Of a DNA stretch of 64,000 nucleotides, positions 52,184 to 63,503 are shown piece by piece (the stretch's first letter is position 1; each line of letters starts with the position of its first letter). A program made the translations under genes and the position numbers. This stretch comes from Sphingoaurantiacus capsulatus (GTDB lineage Bacteria; Pseudomonadota; Alphaproteobacteria; Sphingomonadales; Sphingomonadaceae). The stretch covers positions 1-64,000 of the forward strand of contig NZ_JBHRXV010000006.1 of assembly GCF_042648405.1 (NCBI RefSeq). Direction: 5' to 3'. The notes under the pieces were generated by a model that saw nothing but the letters and a program-made list of their open reading frames with translations, was not told the origin of the DNA and did no database searches.

Positions 52184-52977
52184 AGATCCGCACGATCCTT
52201 GTCGACGACGAGACGCTCGCCATCCAGGGACTCGAACTGCGCCTGCAGGCCTTCCCCGAGGTCGAGATCATCGATCGCTGCGCCAACGGGCGGGAGGCGA
52301 TCCGCTCGATCAAGACGCACAAGCCCGATCTGGTCTTTTTGGACATCCAGATGCCGGGCTTCGACGGTTTCTCGGTGGTCTCGGGCCTCGCCGAGGTCGA
52401 GCCGCCGCTGTTCGTCTTCGTCACCGCCTACAACGAATTCGCGCTGAAGGCCTTCGAGGCGCAGGCGGTCGACTATCTGATGAAGCCGGTCGAGGAGGAG
52501 CGCCTCGCCGCCACCATGGAGCGCATCCGCCAGCGGTTGGGCGAGAAGCGCGCCGGCGAGGAGAGCGAGCGGCTGAAGACCCTGCTCGCCGAGGTCGCGC
52601 CCGAGGCGGTGCAGGAAATGCCGAGCGCCGCCGAGGCGCCCGCGTCCAACCGCTTCGAAAAGCTCATCAACATCAAGGATCGCGGCCAGATCTTCCGCGT
52701 CGACGTGGAGAGCATCGAGCGCATCGACGCCGCCGGCGACTACATGTGCATCTACACCGGCGACAACACGCTGATCCTGCGCGAGACGATGAAGGACCTC
52801 GAAAAGCGCCTCGACCCGCGCAAGTTCCAGCGCGTCCACCGCTCGACCATCGTCAACCTTGAGCAGGTCCGTCAGGTGAAGCCGCACACCAACGGCGAAT
52901 GCTTCCTGGTGCTGGGCAGCGGCGCGCAGGTAAAGGTCAGCCGCAGCTACCGCGACGTGGTCGCCCGCTTCCTCTAA
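52180..52977 (+). CDS. LytTR response regulator
   Basis: A 265-residue regulator: receiver domain with Asp9/Asp10, phospho-acceptor Asp55 in PDLVFLDIQMPGFDG and the Lys in YLMKPVEE, then a linker and a LytTR DNA-binding domain (FRVDVESIERIDAAGDYMCI, FQRVHRSTIVNLEQVRQV). It pairs with the upstream kinase (GTGA overlap). The LytTR domain is also the fold of the remnant at 21722-22030, though the sequences differ. The 3' end overlaps the convergent ubiG end by 4 bp. Confidence 0.93.
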   Translation: MKIRTILVDDETLAIQGLELRLQAFPEVEIIDRCANGREAIRSIKTHKPDLVFLDIQMPGFDGFSVVSGLAEVEPPLFVFVTAYNEFALKAFEAQAVDYLMKPVEEERLAATMERIRQRLGEKRAGEESERLKTLLAEVAPEAVQEMPSAAEAPASNRFEKLINIKDRGQIFRVDVESIERIDAAGDYMCIYTGDNTLILRETMKDLEKRLDPRKFQRVHRSTIVNLEQVRQVKPHTNGECFLVLGSGAQVKVSRSYRDVVARFL

Positions 52978-53738
52978 GCGGCGGTCGCCGTCCCGATATA
53001 GTTGATGCTCATGTCGCCGCCGATGGCGAAGCCGCGGCCGAGCGCGTAGCCGAGGCCGGTGGTCTCGCGCACTTTCAGTCCGGCCTTCGCCAGCGCGGCG
53101 GTCAGCTCTTCGGGCGTCAGGAACTTGTTCCAGTCGTGGGCGCCCTCGGGGATGCTCTTCAGCACCCGCTCGGCGCCGACGATCAGCACCGCATAGGATT
53201 GCGGCGTGCGGTTGGGTGTCGAGAACACCAGCAGCCCGCCCGGCGCCAGCAGCGCCGACAATGCCGACAGGAAGGCACCCAAGTCGGCGACATGCTCGAC
53301 GACTTCCAAGCAGGTGACGAGGTCGAAGCTGCCCGGCAATTCCGCCGCCAGCGCCTCCGCCGACCCGCTGCGATAGCTGACATCCACCCCCATCGCCGCC
53401 GCATGCGCCGTCGCCACCGCGACATTCTCCGGCGCGGCGTCGAGGCCGGTGGTCGCGAACCCCATCCGCGCCAGCGGTTCGCACAGCAGCCCGCCGCCGC
53501 AGCCGACGTCGAGCGCGCGCAGCTCGGCAAACGGGCTCCGCGCCGTCGGGTCGCGCCCGAAATGGTCGAGCGCGCGCGCCCGGATGTAGCCGAGCCGTAC
53601 CGGGTTGATCGCATGAAGCAGCTTCGAGCTGCCCTTCGGATCCCACCATTCGCCGGCGATGCCGCCGAACAGCGCTACCTCGCGGGGGTCGATCGAGGCC
53701 GCTTTCGCAGCCAGTTCGGGGGCTTCGCTTGCCTTCAT
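52974..53738 (-). CDS. ubiG: Ubiquinone biosynthesis O-methyltransferase
   Basis: A 254-residue SAM methyltransferase with the UbiG-specific start FGGIAGEWWDPKGSSKLLHA, motif I RALDVGCGGGLLCEPLARMG and FDLVTCLEVVEHVADL. It performs the two O-methylations of ubiquinone synthesis at the membrane surface. It is divergent from lysC, an arrangement common in alphaproteobacteria. Together with coq7 at 22027 this window holds two ubiquinone genes, not in one operon. Confidence 0.95.
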   Translation of the reverse strand: MKASEAPELAAKAASIDPREVALFGGIAGEWWDPKGSSKLLHAINPVRLGYIRARALDHFGRDPTARSPFAELRALDVGCGGGLLCEPLARMGFATTGLDAAPENVAVATAHAAAMGVDVSYRSGSAEALAAELPGSFDLVTCLEVVEHVADLGAFLSALSALLAPGGLLVFSTPNRTPQSYAVLIVGAERVLKSIPEGAHDWNKFLTPEELTAALAKAGLKVRETTGLGYALGRGFAIGGDMSINYIGTATAA

Positions 53739-53810
53739 ATCCCCATGTACCTATCAAGGCCGCGACCCCGCCGATAGGCTCCTTTCCAACGCAGGACCGC
53801 GCAGCGCTTC

Positions 53811-55031
53811 ATGGCCCGCATCGTGATGAAATTCGGCGGCACGTCGATGGCCGGCATCGAGCGCATCAGGAACGTCGCATCGCGGGTCAAACGCGAGGTC
53901 GAGGCGGGTAACGAGGTGGCGGTGGTGGTGTCGGCGATGGCGGGCGAGACCGACCGGCTGGTCGGCTTCTGCCGCGAGGCCTCGCCGCTGCACGACCCGC
54001 GCGAATATGACGTCGTCGTCGCCGCCGGCGAGCAGGTGACGAGCGGCCTCCTCGCCATCACCCTGCAGGCGATGGGCGTGCCCGCCCGCTCCTGGCTCGG
54101 CTGGCAATTGCCGATCCACACCTCGGACGCGCACAGCTCGGCGCGCATCCTCGGCATGGAAACCGGGCCGGTCGGCGAAGCAATGACACGCGGCGAAGTG
54201 GCGGTGATCCCCGGCTTCCAGGGTCTGGCCGACGGCAACCGCGTGACCACCCTGGGGCGTGGCGGCTCGGACACCAGCGCGGTGGCGGTCGCGGCGGCGC
54301 TGAAGGCGGAGCGCTGCGACATCTACACGGACGTCGACGGCGTCTACACCACCGACCCGCGCATCGTGCCCAGGGCACGCAAGCTCGAACGCGTCACCTA
54401 TGAGGAGATGCTGGAGCTGGCGAGCGTCGGCGCCAAGGTGCTGCAGACCCGCTCGGTCGAGCTGGCGATGAAGGAAAAGGTACGCGTGCAGGTGCTGTCG
54501 TCGTTCAACGACACGCCCGGCACGTTCGTCGTGGACGAGGACGAAGTCGTGGAACAGCAGCTCATCACTGGCGTGGCCTATAATCGCAACGAGGCGAAGA
54601 TCACCGTCGTCGAGGTGCCCGACCGCCCCGGCTCGGTCGGCGCGCTGTTCGGGCCGCTCGCCGAGGCCAACGTCAACGTCGACATGATCGTGCAGAACAT
54701 CGCGCACGACACCGGCAACACCGACGTGACCTTCACGGTGCCGCGCACCGACCTGCCGAAGTCGCTCGACGTGCTCGACAAGGCGAAGGCCGACATCGGC
54801 TATTCCCGCCTGATCACCGACGACAATGTCGCCAAGATCTCGGTGGTCGGCGTCGGCATGCGCAGCCACGCCGGCGTCGCGCAGACGATGTTCCAGGCGC
54901 TGGGCTCGCGCGGCATCAACATCCAGGCGATCACCACGTCGGAGATCAAGGTCTCGGTGCTGATCGCCGAGGAATATACCGAGCTCGCCGTCCGCGTGCT
55001 CCACACCGCCTACGGCCTGGACGCGGCATGA
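53811..55031 (+). CDS. lysC: Aspartate kinase
   Basis: A 406-residue aspartokinase: MARIVMKFGGTSMAGIERIR (ATP/substrate start), kinase segments VVVSAMAGETDRL and TTLGRGGSDTSAVAVAAALK, and two C-terminal ACT domains (AKITVVEVPDRPGSVGALFG; VAKISVVGVGMRSHAG) that mediate feedback control by lysine/threonine. It phosphorylates aspartate for Lys, Thr, Met and diaminopimelate synthesis. A 120-bp inverted repeat block follows it. Confidence 0.97.
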   Translation: MARIVMKFGGTSMAGIERIRNVASRVKREVEAGNEVAVVVSAMAGETDRLVGFCREASPLHDPREYDVVVAAGEQVTSGLLAITLQAMGVPARSWLGWQLPIHTSDAHSSARILGMETGPVGEAMTRGEVAVIPGFQGLADGNRVTTLGRGGSDTSAVAVAAALKAERCDIYTDVDGVYTTDPRIVPRARKLERVTYEEMLELASVGAKVLQTRSVELAMKEKVRVQVLSSFNDTPGTFVVDEDEVVEQQLITGVAYNRNEAKITVVEVPDRPGSVGALFGPLAEANVNVDMIVQNIAHDTGNTDVTFTVPRTDLPKSLDVLDKAKADIGYSRLITDDNVAKISVVGVGMRSHAGVAQTMFQALGSRGINIQAITTSEIKVSVLIAEEYTELAVRVLHTAYGLDAA

Positions 55032-55045
55032 GGGTGACCTTCCAC

Positions 55046-55165
55046 ATCCTCCCCGGAACGGGGAGGGGGACCAGCGAAGCTGGTGGAGGGGACGCCGGCA
55101 CAGCCGGCGCTTCGCGCCGCCCCTCCACCGCCTGCGGCGGTCCCCCTCCCCGTTCCGGGGAGGAT
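55046..55165. repeat. Nested inverted repeat block with 25-bp perfect arms
   Basis: Arms 55046-55070 and 55141-55165 are perfect 25-bp inverted copies (core CTCCCCGGAACGGGGAGG). Inside are a second pair GGTGGAGGGG/CCCCTCCACC and local hairpins CCAGCGAAGCTGG and CCGCCTGCGGCGG. The right arm carries GGGGAGGA (55157-55164), the Shine-Dalgarno sequence of the next gene. It fills the gap between lysC and the FMN oxidoreductase. Confidence 0.9.
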
Positions 55166-55170
55166 TTCGC

Positions 55171-56184
55171 GTGAGCGTGTCCCACCTCGACCGGCTGATG
55201 GCCCGCGGCGCCGAATTCCTTGGCACGCGCTATGCGATCATGGCCGGCGCGATGACCTGGGTGTCGGAGCGCAACCTCGTCGCCGCCATTTCGAACGCCG
55301 GCGGCTTCGGCGTCATCGCCTGCGGCGCGATGGACCCGGCGCGGCTCGACGAGGAGATCGCCGCCACCAAGGCGCTCACCTCGAAGCCCTTCGGCGTCAA
55401 TCTCATCACCATGCACCCGCAGATGCTTGAGCTGATCGCGGTGTGCGCCAAGCACAAGGTCGGCCACATCGTGCTGGCCGGCGGGCTCCCCTCGGGCGCG
55501 GCGATCGAGGCAATCAAGGCGGCGGGCGCCAAGCTGATGTGCTTCGCCCCGGCGCTGGCGCTGGCGAAGAAGCTGGCGCGCTCGGGCGCCGATGCGCTGA
55601 TCATCGAAGGCTCGGAAGCCGGCGGCCACATCGGCCCGGTGTCAACCTCGGTGCTGGCGCAGGAAATCCTGCCCGAAATGTCGCCGCAACTGCCCGTATT
55701 CATCGCCGGCGGCATCGGCCGCGGCAGCGCGATTGCCGCCTATCTCGAAATGGGTGCGTCGGGCGTGCAACTCGGCACGCGCTTTGTTTGCGCGACCGAA
55801 AGCGTCGCCCATGCCAATTTCAAGCGCGCGTTCATCCGGGCGTCTGCCCGCGACGCGCTGGCCAGCGTCCAGTTCGACCCGCGCCTGCCGGTGATCCCGG
55901 TGCGCGCGCTGAAGAACGCCGGGACCGAGGCGTTCACGGCGAAGCAGCGCGAGATGGTCGGCCAGCTCGATGCCGGCGCCGTCGAGCTTGCCGAGGCGCA
56001 GCTGCAGATCGAGCACTACTGGGCCGGCGCGCTGCGGCGCGCCGTCGTCGATGGCGACGTCGAGGGCGGCTCGCTGATGGCGGGCCAGTCGGTCGGCATG
56101 GTGACGAAGGAAGAACCGGCCGCCGATATCATCGGCAGCCTGGTGGCGGAGGCGGCGACCGCGCTCGCCGAGCGGGCGGGTTGA
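55171..56184 (+). CDS. NAD(P)H-dependent flavin oxidoreductase / nitronate monooxygenase family
   Basis: A 337-residue FMN TIM-barrel protein (RYAIMAGAMTWVSERNLVAA, GGFGVIACGAMDPARLDEEI, IIEGSEAGGHIGPV, PVFIAGGIGRGSAIAAYLEM, ASGVQLGTRFVCATES). The conserved His in GGHIGP is the family active site. Members are enoyl-ACP reductase FabK-like or nitronate monooxygenases; context does not decide. GTG 55171 is supported by GGGGAGGA 6 nt upstream, within the repeat block. The stop overlaps the ptsP TTG start. Confidence 0.9.
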   Translation: MSVSHLDRLMARGAEFLGTRYAIMAGAMTWVSERNLVAAISNAGGFGVIACGAMDPARLDEEIAATKALTSKPFGVNLITMHPQMLELIAVCAKHKVGHIVLAGGLPSGAAIEAIKAAGAKLMCFAPALALAKKLARSGADALIIEGSEAGGHIGPVSTSVLAQEILPEMSPQLPVFIAGGIGRGSAIAAYLEMGASGVQLGTRFVCATESVAHANFKRAFIRASARDALASVQFDPRLPVIPVRALKNAGTEAFTAKQREMVGQLDAGAVELAEAQLQIEHYWAGALRRAVVDGDVEGGSLMAGQSVGMVTKEEPAADIIGSLVAEAATALAERAG

Positions 56185-58463
56185 ACCCGGCGGCGATCAC
56201 CGCCGCCGTCGCCGCGCGCGAGATTCTGCGCCGGCTCCACGATGTCATGGCGTCGCGCACCGGCGCGCAAGCCAAGCTCAACCGCGTTACCGAGATCATC
56301 GCCGAGGCGCTGAACTCGGAAGTCTGCTCGATCTACCTGTTGCGCGACGGCGTTCTCGAACTCTACGCGACCAAGGGCCTCGCGCAGACTGCGGTGCACG
56401 TCACCAAGCTCGGCATGGGCCAGGGTCTCGTCGGCACCATCGCCGAGACGCGCAATCCGCTGAACCTCGCCGAGGCGGGCAATCACCCGGCGTTCGTCTA
56501 TCTGCCGGAAACCGGCGAGGAGCTGTTCCACAGCTTCGCCGGCGTCCCGATCATCCGGCGCGAGGCGGCGGTCGGCGTGCTCTCCGTCCAGCATGTCGAC
56601 CCGCGCGACTATGCCGATGTCGAGATCGAGGCACTGCAGACCACCGCGATGGTGCTGTCGGAGCTGATCGCCAGCGCCGGGCTGATCGACGACCTGTCGA
56701 TCGCCAAGGTGCGCGCGCAGAGCAGCGGCCAGGTGCGCCTCAATGGCCTTAAGCTGGTCGACGGTCTCGCCCGCGGCATCGCGGTGTTCCACCAGCCGCG
56801 CGTCATCGTCGAGCATACCGTCGCCGAGGACATCGAATATGAGCGCAAGCGCGTCTATGACGCCTTCGTTCGCATGCGCGAGCAGATCGATCGCATGGTC
56901 GGTCAGGCCGAATTCGCCGGCCCCGGCGACCATGAGGACATCCTCGAGACCTACAAGATGTTCGCCTACGACGAGGGCTGGTCGCGGCGCATCAACGAGG
57001 CGATCGACAGCGGCCTCACCGCCGAGGCGGCGATCGAGCGTGTGCAGCAGCGCACCCGCGAGCGCATGCAGAAGATCGACGATCCCTATCTGCGCGAGCG
57101 CATGCATGACCTCGAGGATCTGTCGAACCGGCTGATCCGCATCGTCGCCGGCAAGCTCGGCACCGCCGCGCAACTGGGCCTGAAGCAGGACGCCATCCTC
57201 GTCGCACGCAACCTCGGCCCCGCCGAGCTGCTCGAATATGATCGGCGTTTCCTCAAGGGCGTGGTGCTGGAGGAAGGCTCGCTCACCTCGCACGTCACCA
57301 TCGTCGCGCGCGCCATGGGCGTGCCGATGCTCGGGCGCCTGAAGGACCTGACGCGTGTCGTGGTCGAGGGCGATCCGCTGTTGGTCGACGCCACCACCAG
57401 CGCCCTGTTCATCCGCCCTACGGCGAACGTGGTGAAGCAGTTCCAGGCGGTCAGCTCGCTGCGTGCCCGGCGGCAGGCGGAATATGCCAAGATCCGCGAC
57501 CTGCCGGCGACCTCGAAGGACGGCATCGACGTCAAGCTGATGATGAACGCCGGCCTGCGCGCCGACTTGCCCGGCTTCGAGGAAGTGAATGCCGACGGCA
57601 TCGGGCTCTTCCGTACCGAATTCCAGTTCCTCGTCTCCGCCACCCTGCCGCGCCGCGAGCGCCAGACGCGCCTCTATCGCGACGTGCTGGAGGCTGCCGG
57701 CGACAAGCCGGTGGTGTTCCGCACCGTCGACATCGGCGGCGACAAGGCCGTCCCCTACATGCGCGACGAGCTGCATGAGGAAGAGAACCCCGCCATGGGC
57801 TGGCGCGCGCTACGGCTCGCGCTCGATCGCGGCGGCCTGATGAAGGTGCAGGCGCGCGCTCTGCTCGATGCCGGCGCCGGCCGGGTGCTGCACATCATGT
57901 TCCCGATGGTCAGCGAGCCCTGGGAGTTCGATGCGGCGAAGGCGCTGGTCGAGGAGCAGCGCGCCTATCTCGCGCGCACCAACCGCCCGACCCCGAAGGA
58001 AATCCGCTACGGCGTCATGCTCGAGGTGCCGGCGCTGGCCGAGATGCTCGACACGCTGTTCCCGCGCATCGACTTCATGTCGGTCGGCACCAACGACCTG
58101 ACGCAGTTCCTGTTCGCCGCCGACCGCGCCGACCCGCGCCTCGCCGACCGCTACGACTGGCTGTCGCCCGCTGTGCTGCGCTTCCTGCGCCGGGTGGCCA
58201 CCGCGGCGAAGGCAGCGGGCAAGCCGCTGTCGGTGTGCGGCGAGATGGGCGGCCGGCCCTTGGAGAGCCTCGCGCTGATGGCGATCGGCATCGAGCGGCT
58301 GTCGATCACCCCGGCCGCCGTCGGCCCGATCAAGGCGATGGTGCGCTCGGCGGAAATTCTGCCGCTGCGCGAGGCGATGGCGGGCTGGCTCGACAGCGGG
58401 TGCAGCGACATTCGCGCCAGGCTGACCGAAGCGGCGGATGCACAGGGAATCATACGAAACTAG
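56181..58463 (+). CDS. ptsP: Phosphoenolpyruvate-protein phosphotransferase PtsP (EI-Ntr)
   Basis: A 760-residue EI-Ntr of the nitrogen phosphotransferase system. An N-terminal GAF domain (NSEVCSIYLLRDGVLELYAT, LFHSFAGVPIIRREAAVGVL) is followed by the HPr-binding and phosphohistidine region LEEGSLTSHVTIVARAMG (His371) and the PEP-binding barrel (GIGLFRTEFQFLVS, FMSVGTNDLTQFLFAADRAD, SVCGEMGGRP). It transfers phosphate from PEP to NPr. Start TTG 56181 overlaps the previous stop (TTGA) and gives the family N-terminus; the first ATG (56248) would cut into the GAF domain. Confidence 0.93.
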   Translation: MNPAAITAAVAAREILRRLHDVMASRTGAQAKLNRVTEIIAEALNSEVCSIYLLRDGVLELYATKGLAQTAVHVTKLGMGQGLVGTIAETRNPLNLAEAGNHPAFVYLPETGEELFHSFAGVPIIRREAAVGVLSVQHVDPRDYADVEIEALQTTAMVLSELIASAGLIDDLSIAKVRAQSSGQVRLNGLKLVDGLARGIAVFHQPRVIVEHTVAEDIEYERKRVYDAFVRMREQIDRMVGQAEFAGPGDHEDILETYKMFAYDEGWSRRINEAIDSGLTAEAAIERVQQRTRERMQKIDDPYLRERMHDLEDLSNRLIRIVAGKLGTAAQLGLKQDAILVARNLGPAELLEYDRRFLKGVVLEEGSLTSHVTIVARAMGVPMLGRLKDLTRVVVEGDPLLVDATTSALFIRPTANVVKQFQAVSSLRARRQAEYAKIRDLPATSKDGIDVKLMMNAGLRADLPGFEEVNADGIGLFRTEFQFLVSATLPRRERQTRLYRDVLEAAGDKPVVFRTVDIGGDKAVPYMRDELHEEENPAMGWRALRLALDRGGLMKVQARALLDAGAGRVLHIMFPMVSEPWEFDAAKALVEEQRAYLARTNRPTPKEIRYGVMLEVPALAEMLDTLFPRIDFMSVGTNDLTQFLFAADRADPRLADRYDWLSPAVLRFLRRVATAAKAAGKPLSVCGEMGGRPLESLALMAIGIERLSITPAAVGPIKAMVRSAEILPLREAMAGWLDSGCSDIRARLTEAADAQGIIRN

Positions 58464-58555
58464 AGACGGACGGCGCGATGGGCGCGGCGTTCGGCGTTGA
58501 CAGGGACGGGACCGGGCGCGAGGCTTAGGTTTCCGGGTCAAAGGCGGGGATTATC

Positions 58556-59434
58556 GTGGTGGAAGAGTATCAGGCGCCGCTGGGCGACGTGTTCGACGTA
58601 GGTTCGCCGCGGGTCGGTGAACGGCTGCGGCGCGCGCGCACCGAAAAGGGCCTCGAGCTTACCGACATCGCCCGCGACACACGCGTGCCGGTGCGCCACC
58701 TCGCCGCCATCGAGGGCGACGCGCATGAGAGCCTGCCGGCGCTGACCTACAGCATCGGCTTCGTGAAGACCTTCGCGCGCTATGTCGGCCTGCCGCCCGA
58801 GGAAATGGCCGCGCAGTTCAAGGCGGAGACCAACAAGGTCGCGCACGTCCCGCAGACCATGCCGCTGGAGCCGCTCGACGAATCGCGCGTGCCGCCGCGC
58901 GGCGTCATCGCCGGCGCGCTGCTGGCGGTCGTCATCGTCGTCGCCGGCGTCTGGGCCTGGGGCAACGGCATGTTCAACCGCGAGCCGATGCCGCCCGCGC
59001 CCGCCGAGATGGCCGCACCGGTCGAGCCCGCCCCCGAAGAGGAATATGCGGCGAACGCCACCGACCCGGCGCTCGCCGAGCCGACCGGCGACATCGGCGT
59101 GCCGCCCGTCGATCCGACCGCGGCGGCAGGCCCGCAGCCGATCGACCCCGCGCTCGCCGCCACCGCGGCCGGCCCCGTCGTCATCACCGCGAACAGCGAA
59201 GTGTGGATCAAGGTCTACGACGCCGCGCAGCAGACGGTGAAGATGGGCACGCTGAAGGCGGGCGAGAGTTATGCGCTGCCGCCCGGCCGAGAGGATTTGC
59301 AGCTGTGGACCGGCCGCGCCGGCGCGCTACGCATCACCGTCAACGGCCGCGCGATCCCGTCGCTCGGCGGGCCGGAAGAGATGGTGCAGGACGTCAGCTT
59401 GGCGCCGGCGTCGCTGCTCTCGCGTGGTCGGTAG
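58556..59434 (+). CDS. RodZ-like helix-turn-helix membrane protein
   Basis: A 292-residue protein: cytoplasmic HTH_25 domain (RVGERLRRARTEKGLELTDI, TYSIGFVKTFARYVGLPPEE), one transmembrane helix (RGVIAGALLAVVIVVAGVWA, residues 115-134), a Pro/Ala-rich periplasmic linker and a C-terminal DUF4115 domain (SEVWIKVYDAAQQTVKMGTL). This is the RodZ layout, which links MreB to the elongasome. GTG 58556 is used; GTG 58559 is equally possible. It is located upstream of cpoB. Confidence 0.9.
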   Translation: MVEEYQAPLGDVFDVGSPRVGERLRRARTEKGLELTDIARDTRVPVRHLAAIEGDAHESLPALTYSIGFVKTFARYVGLPPEEMAAQFKAETNKVAHVPQTMPLEPLDESRVPPRGVIAGALLAVVIVVAGVWAWGNGMFNREPMPPAPAEMAAPVEPAPEEEYAANATDPALAEPTGDIGVPPVDPTAAAGPQPIDPALAATAAGPVVITANSEVWIKVYDAAQQTVKMGTLKAGESYALPPGREDLQLWTGRAGALRITVNGRAIPSLGGPEEMVQDVSLAPASLLSRGR

Positions 59435-59555
59435 GGCGCTGTCGCGGGGGCGTTGAGGCGCTTCATCGCAGGTACAGCCGGGCGCGTTCAGCTTGTCAGC
59501 GAGTCGGCGGGAGGGCAGAAGCCCAACCGATAAGTAGATCGAGCGGGAGACGGCC

Positions 59556-60476
59556 ATGGTCCGCACCATGCTGAAGTCATTGATGTGCGTCGGGCTGATC
59601 GCCGTGGCGATGCCGGCGGCGGCGCAGGATTTGCGCCCGACCGAACGCCGGATCGACAAGCTCGAATCCGAGATGCGCGCCGTGCAGCGGAAGGTCTTTC
59701 CGGGCGGCGACAAGCGCTATTTCGAGCCCGAATTCCAGCCGACCGACCCGGCCGCGGCGGCGCCGACCGGCGTGCCCGCAAGCTCGCCGATCACCGACCT
59801 CACCGCCCGCGTCGACGCGCTGGAGCGCCAGCTCCAATCGATGACCGGCCAGGTCGAGCAGGCGACCTTCAAGACGCGCCAGCTCGAGGAAGCGCTGACC
59901 AAATTCCGCACCGATACCGAATATCGGCTGACCCAGCTCGAAGGCGGCGGCGCCGCGACCACCGCCGGCACCGCGCCCGGCAGCCCGGCGATCATCGCTG
60001 ACAGCGCCCCGATCCTGCCCGCCCCGCGCGCCCCGGCCACCGCGACGCCGAAGCAGGCGACGCCCGCCACCACCACCCCGGCGGGCGATGCCGAGGCCGC
60101 CTATCAGGCCGCCTATGCCAGCGTCGTCGCCAAGGACAATGCCAAGGCGGTCACCGACCTCACCGCGTTCGTCGCCAAATACCCCAAGTCGACGCGCGTC
60201 AGCATGGCCAACTATTGGGTCGGCCGCAGCCTGATCGCGCAGGGCGACTTCGAACGCGCCGCGCGGGTATTCTTCGACAATCAGCAGAAACTGCCCACCG
60301 GCGACCGCGCGCAGGAAAGCCTCTACTGGCTCGGCGACGTGCTGGTCCGCATGGATCGCGCCCCGCAGGCCTGCAAGGTCTATGACCTCGCCAACCAGGT
60401 CTACGGCGCCGACATGAAGCCCGCCCTGAAGCCGCAGTTCGCCAATGCGCGCACTGCCGCCAAGTGCGCGGCCTAG
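59556..60476 (+). CDS. cpoB: Tol-Pal system coordination protein CpoB (YbgF)
   Basis: A 306-residue exported protein with a signal peptide (SLMCVGLIAVAMPAAAQD), an N-terminal coiled coil (TERRIDKLESEMRAVQRKVF; LTARVDALERQLQSMTGQVE), a Pro/Ala/Thr linker and TPR repeats (AYQAAYASVVAKDNAKAVTD, FVAKYPKSTRVSMANYWVGR). CpoB coordinates Tol-Pal with septal peptidoglycan synthesis in the periplasm. It is followed by tilS with a 13-bp overlap. tol-pal genes themselves are not in the window. Confidence 0.9.
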   Translation: MVRTMLKSLMCVGLIAVAMPAAAQDLRPTERRIDKLESEMRAVQRKVFPGGDKRYFEPEFQPTDPAAAAPTGVPASSPITDLTARVDALERQLQSMTGQVEQATFKTRQLEEALTKFRTDTEYRLTQLEGGGAATTAGTAPGSPAIIADSAPILPAPRAPATATPKQATPATTTPAGDAEAAYQAAYASVVAKDNAKAVTDLTAFVAKYPKSTRVSMANYWVGRSLIAQGDFERAARVFFDNQQKLPTGDRAQESLYWLGDVLVRMDRAPQACKVYDLANQVYGADMKPALKPQFANARTAAKCAA

Positions 60477-61420
60477 CCGGCGACGTCGAACGACTGATCG
60501 GGCGGCCGCTCGGCGACGAGGAGCCGCTCGCCGTCGCCGTCTCGGGCGGCCCCGACAGCCTCGCGCTGCTGCTGCTCGCCCACGCCGCTTTTGGCGCGCG
60601 GGTACGCGCACTGACCGTCGATCATGGCCTGCGTCCCGAAGGAGCGGATGAGGCGGCCGGCGTCGCGGCCATCTGCGCCCACCTCGGCGTGCCGCATACG
60701 ACGCTGCCTTGGGAAGGGCCCAAGCCCACCGGCAACCTGCAAGCCGCCGCCCGTGACGCGCGCTATGCATTGATGAGCGACTGGTGCGTGGCGAACGGCA
60801 TCGTCTGGCTGGTGACCGCCCATCATGCCGATGATCAGGCGGAAACCCTGCTGCTGCGCCTCGCGCGCGGTTCCGGCCTCGCCGGGCTCGCCGGCGTCCG
60901 CGTCACCCGCCGCCTCCCCACCGGCGTCACCCTCCTCCGCCCGCTGCTCGACGCCCGCCGCGCCGACCTCGCGGCGGTGGTCCTCGCCGCGGGGCTGACC
61001 GCGGCCGACGACCCCTCCAACCACAACGCCCGTTTCGACCGCACCCACGCCCGCCGCTGGCTCGCCGCCCTCCCCGATCTCGACGCTGCCGGCCTCGCCG
61101 CCAGCGCCGCGCATCTTGCCGAGGCCGAGGCCGCGCTGGCGTGGACCGCCGATCTCGCCTGGGCAGGGCGGGCCTCCGAAACGGCCGGTGAACTGCATCT
61201 AGATGCCGCCGATTTGCCCCGCGAACTGCAGCGCCGCTTGCTGATCCGCGCGCTCAAAACGCTCGCCGCCCCCGAGTCGCGCGGCGCCGAGATCGACCGG
61301 TTGCTGGCAGCGCTACAGGCCGGCGAAACCGCCACGCTCGGCGGAATCCGGGCCGAAGGGGGCCGAATCTGGCGTTTTGCGGCGGCACCCCCGCGACGAT
61401 CGGGCGCGGAAAGCCGCTAG
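60464..61420 (+). CDS. tilS: tRNA(Ile)-lysidine synthetase
   Basis: A 318-residue PP-loop ATPase: AVAVSGGPDSLALLLLAHAA (PP-loop at residues 27-32), LTVDHGLRPEGADEAAGVAA, NLQAAARDARYALM and VTAHHADDQAETLLLRLARG, all TilS signatures. It makes lysidine at position 34 of tRNA-Ile, allowing AUA reading. It lacks the longer C-terminal domains seen in E. coli, as in many alphaproteobacteria. GTG 60464 overlaps the cpoB end, suggesting coupling. Confidence 0.94.
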   Translation: MRGLAGDVERLIGRPLGDEEPLAVAVSGGPDSLALLLLAHAAFGARVRALTVDHGLRPEGADEAAGVAAICAHLGVPHTTLPWEGPKPTGNLQAAARDARYALMSDWCVANGIVWLVTAHHADDQAETLLLRLARGSGLAGLAGVRVTRRLPTGVTLLRPLLDARRADLAAVVLAAGLTAADDPSNHNARFDRTHARRWLAALPDLDAAGLAASAAHLAEAEAALAWTADLAWAGRASETAGELHLDAADLPRELQRRLLIRALKTLAAPESRGAEIDRLLAALQAGETATLGGIRAEGGRIWRFAAAPPRRSGAESR

Positions 61421-61496
61421 AACGCTCGCCAAGCATTGCTGTTAACCTCGGCGCTCCTATGTTGGACGTTCGCGACAGAAGGGTTTGAAACCGACG

Positions 61497-63446
<1,950 letters not shown>

Positions 63447-63472
63447 TACCGAAAAAGCTTGGGAGAGCTTGA

Positions 63473-63503
63473 GGGCGGGGAGCGATCCCCGCCCTTCGTC
63501 TAT
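63473..63503 (+). terminator. Bidirectional-type terminator after ftsH
   Basis: GGGCGGGG (63473-63480) pairs with CCCCGCCC (63487-63494), an 8-bp stem with a 6-nt loop, followed by TTCGTCTATTT. It lies between the ends of the convergent ftsH and DUF423 genes, where terminators are expected, 27 bp after the ftsH stop. Confidence 0.7.

Noticed and set aside
52096..53757. 553-codon minus-strand frame spanning ubiG and the LytTR regulator
   Set aside because: It is out of frame with ubiG and antisense to the regulator; both real genes have clear motifs.
55443..56180. Upstream part of a 1006-codon frame ending in ptsP
   Set aside because: It overlaps the flavin oxidoreductase in another frame; family alignment puts the ptsP start at the TTG of 56181.
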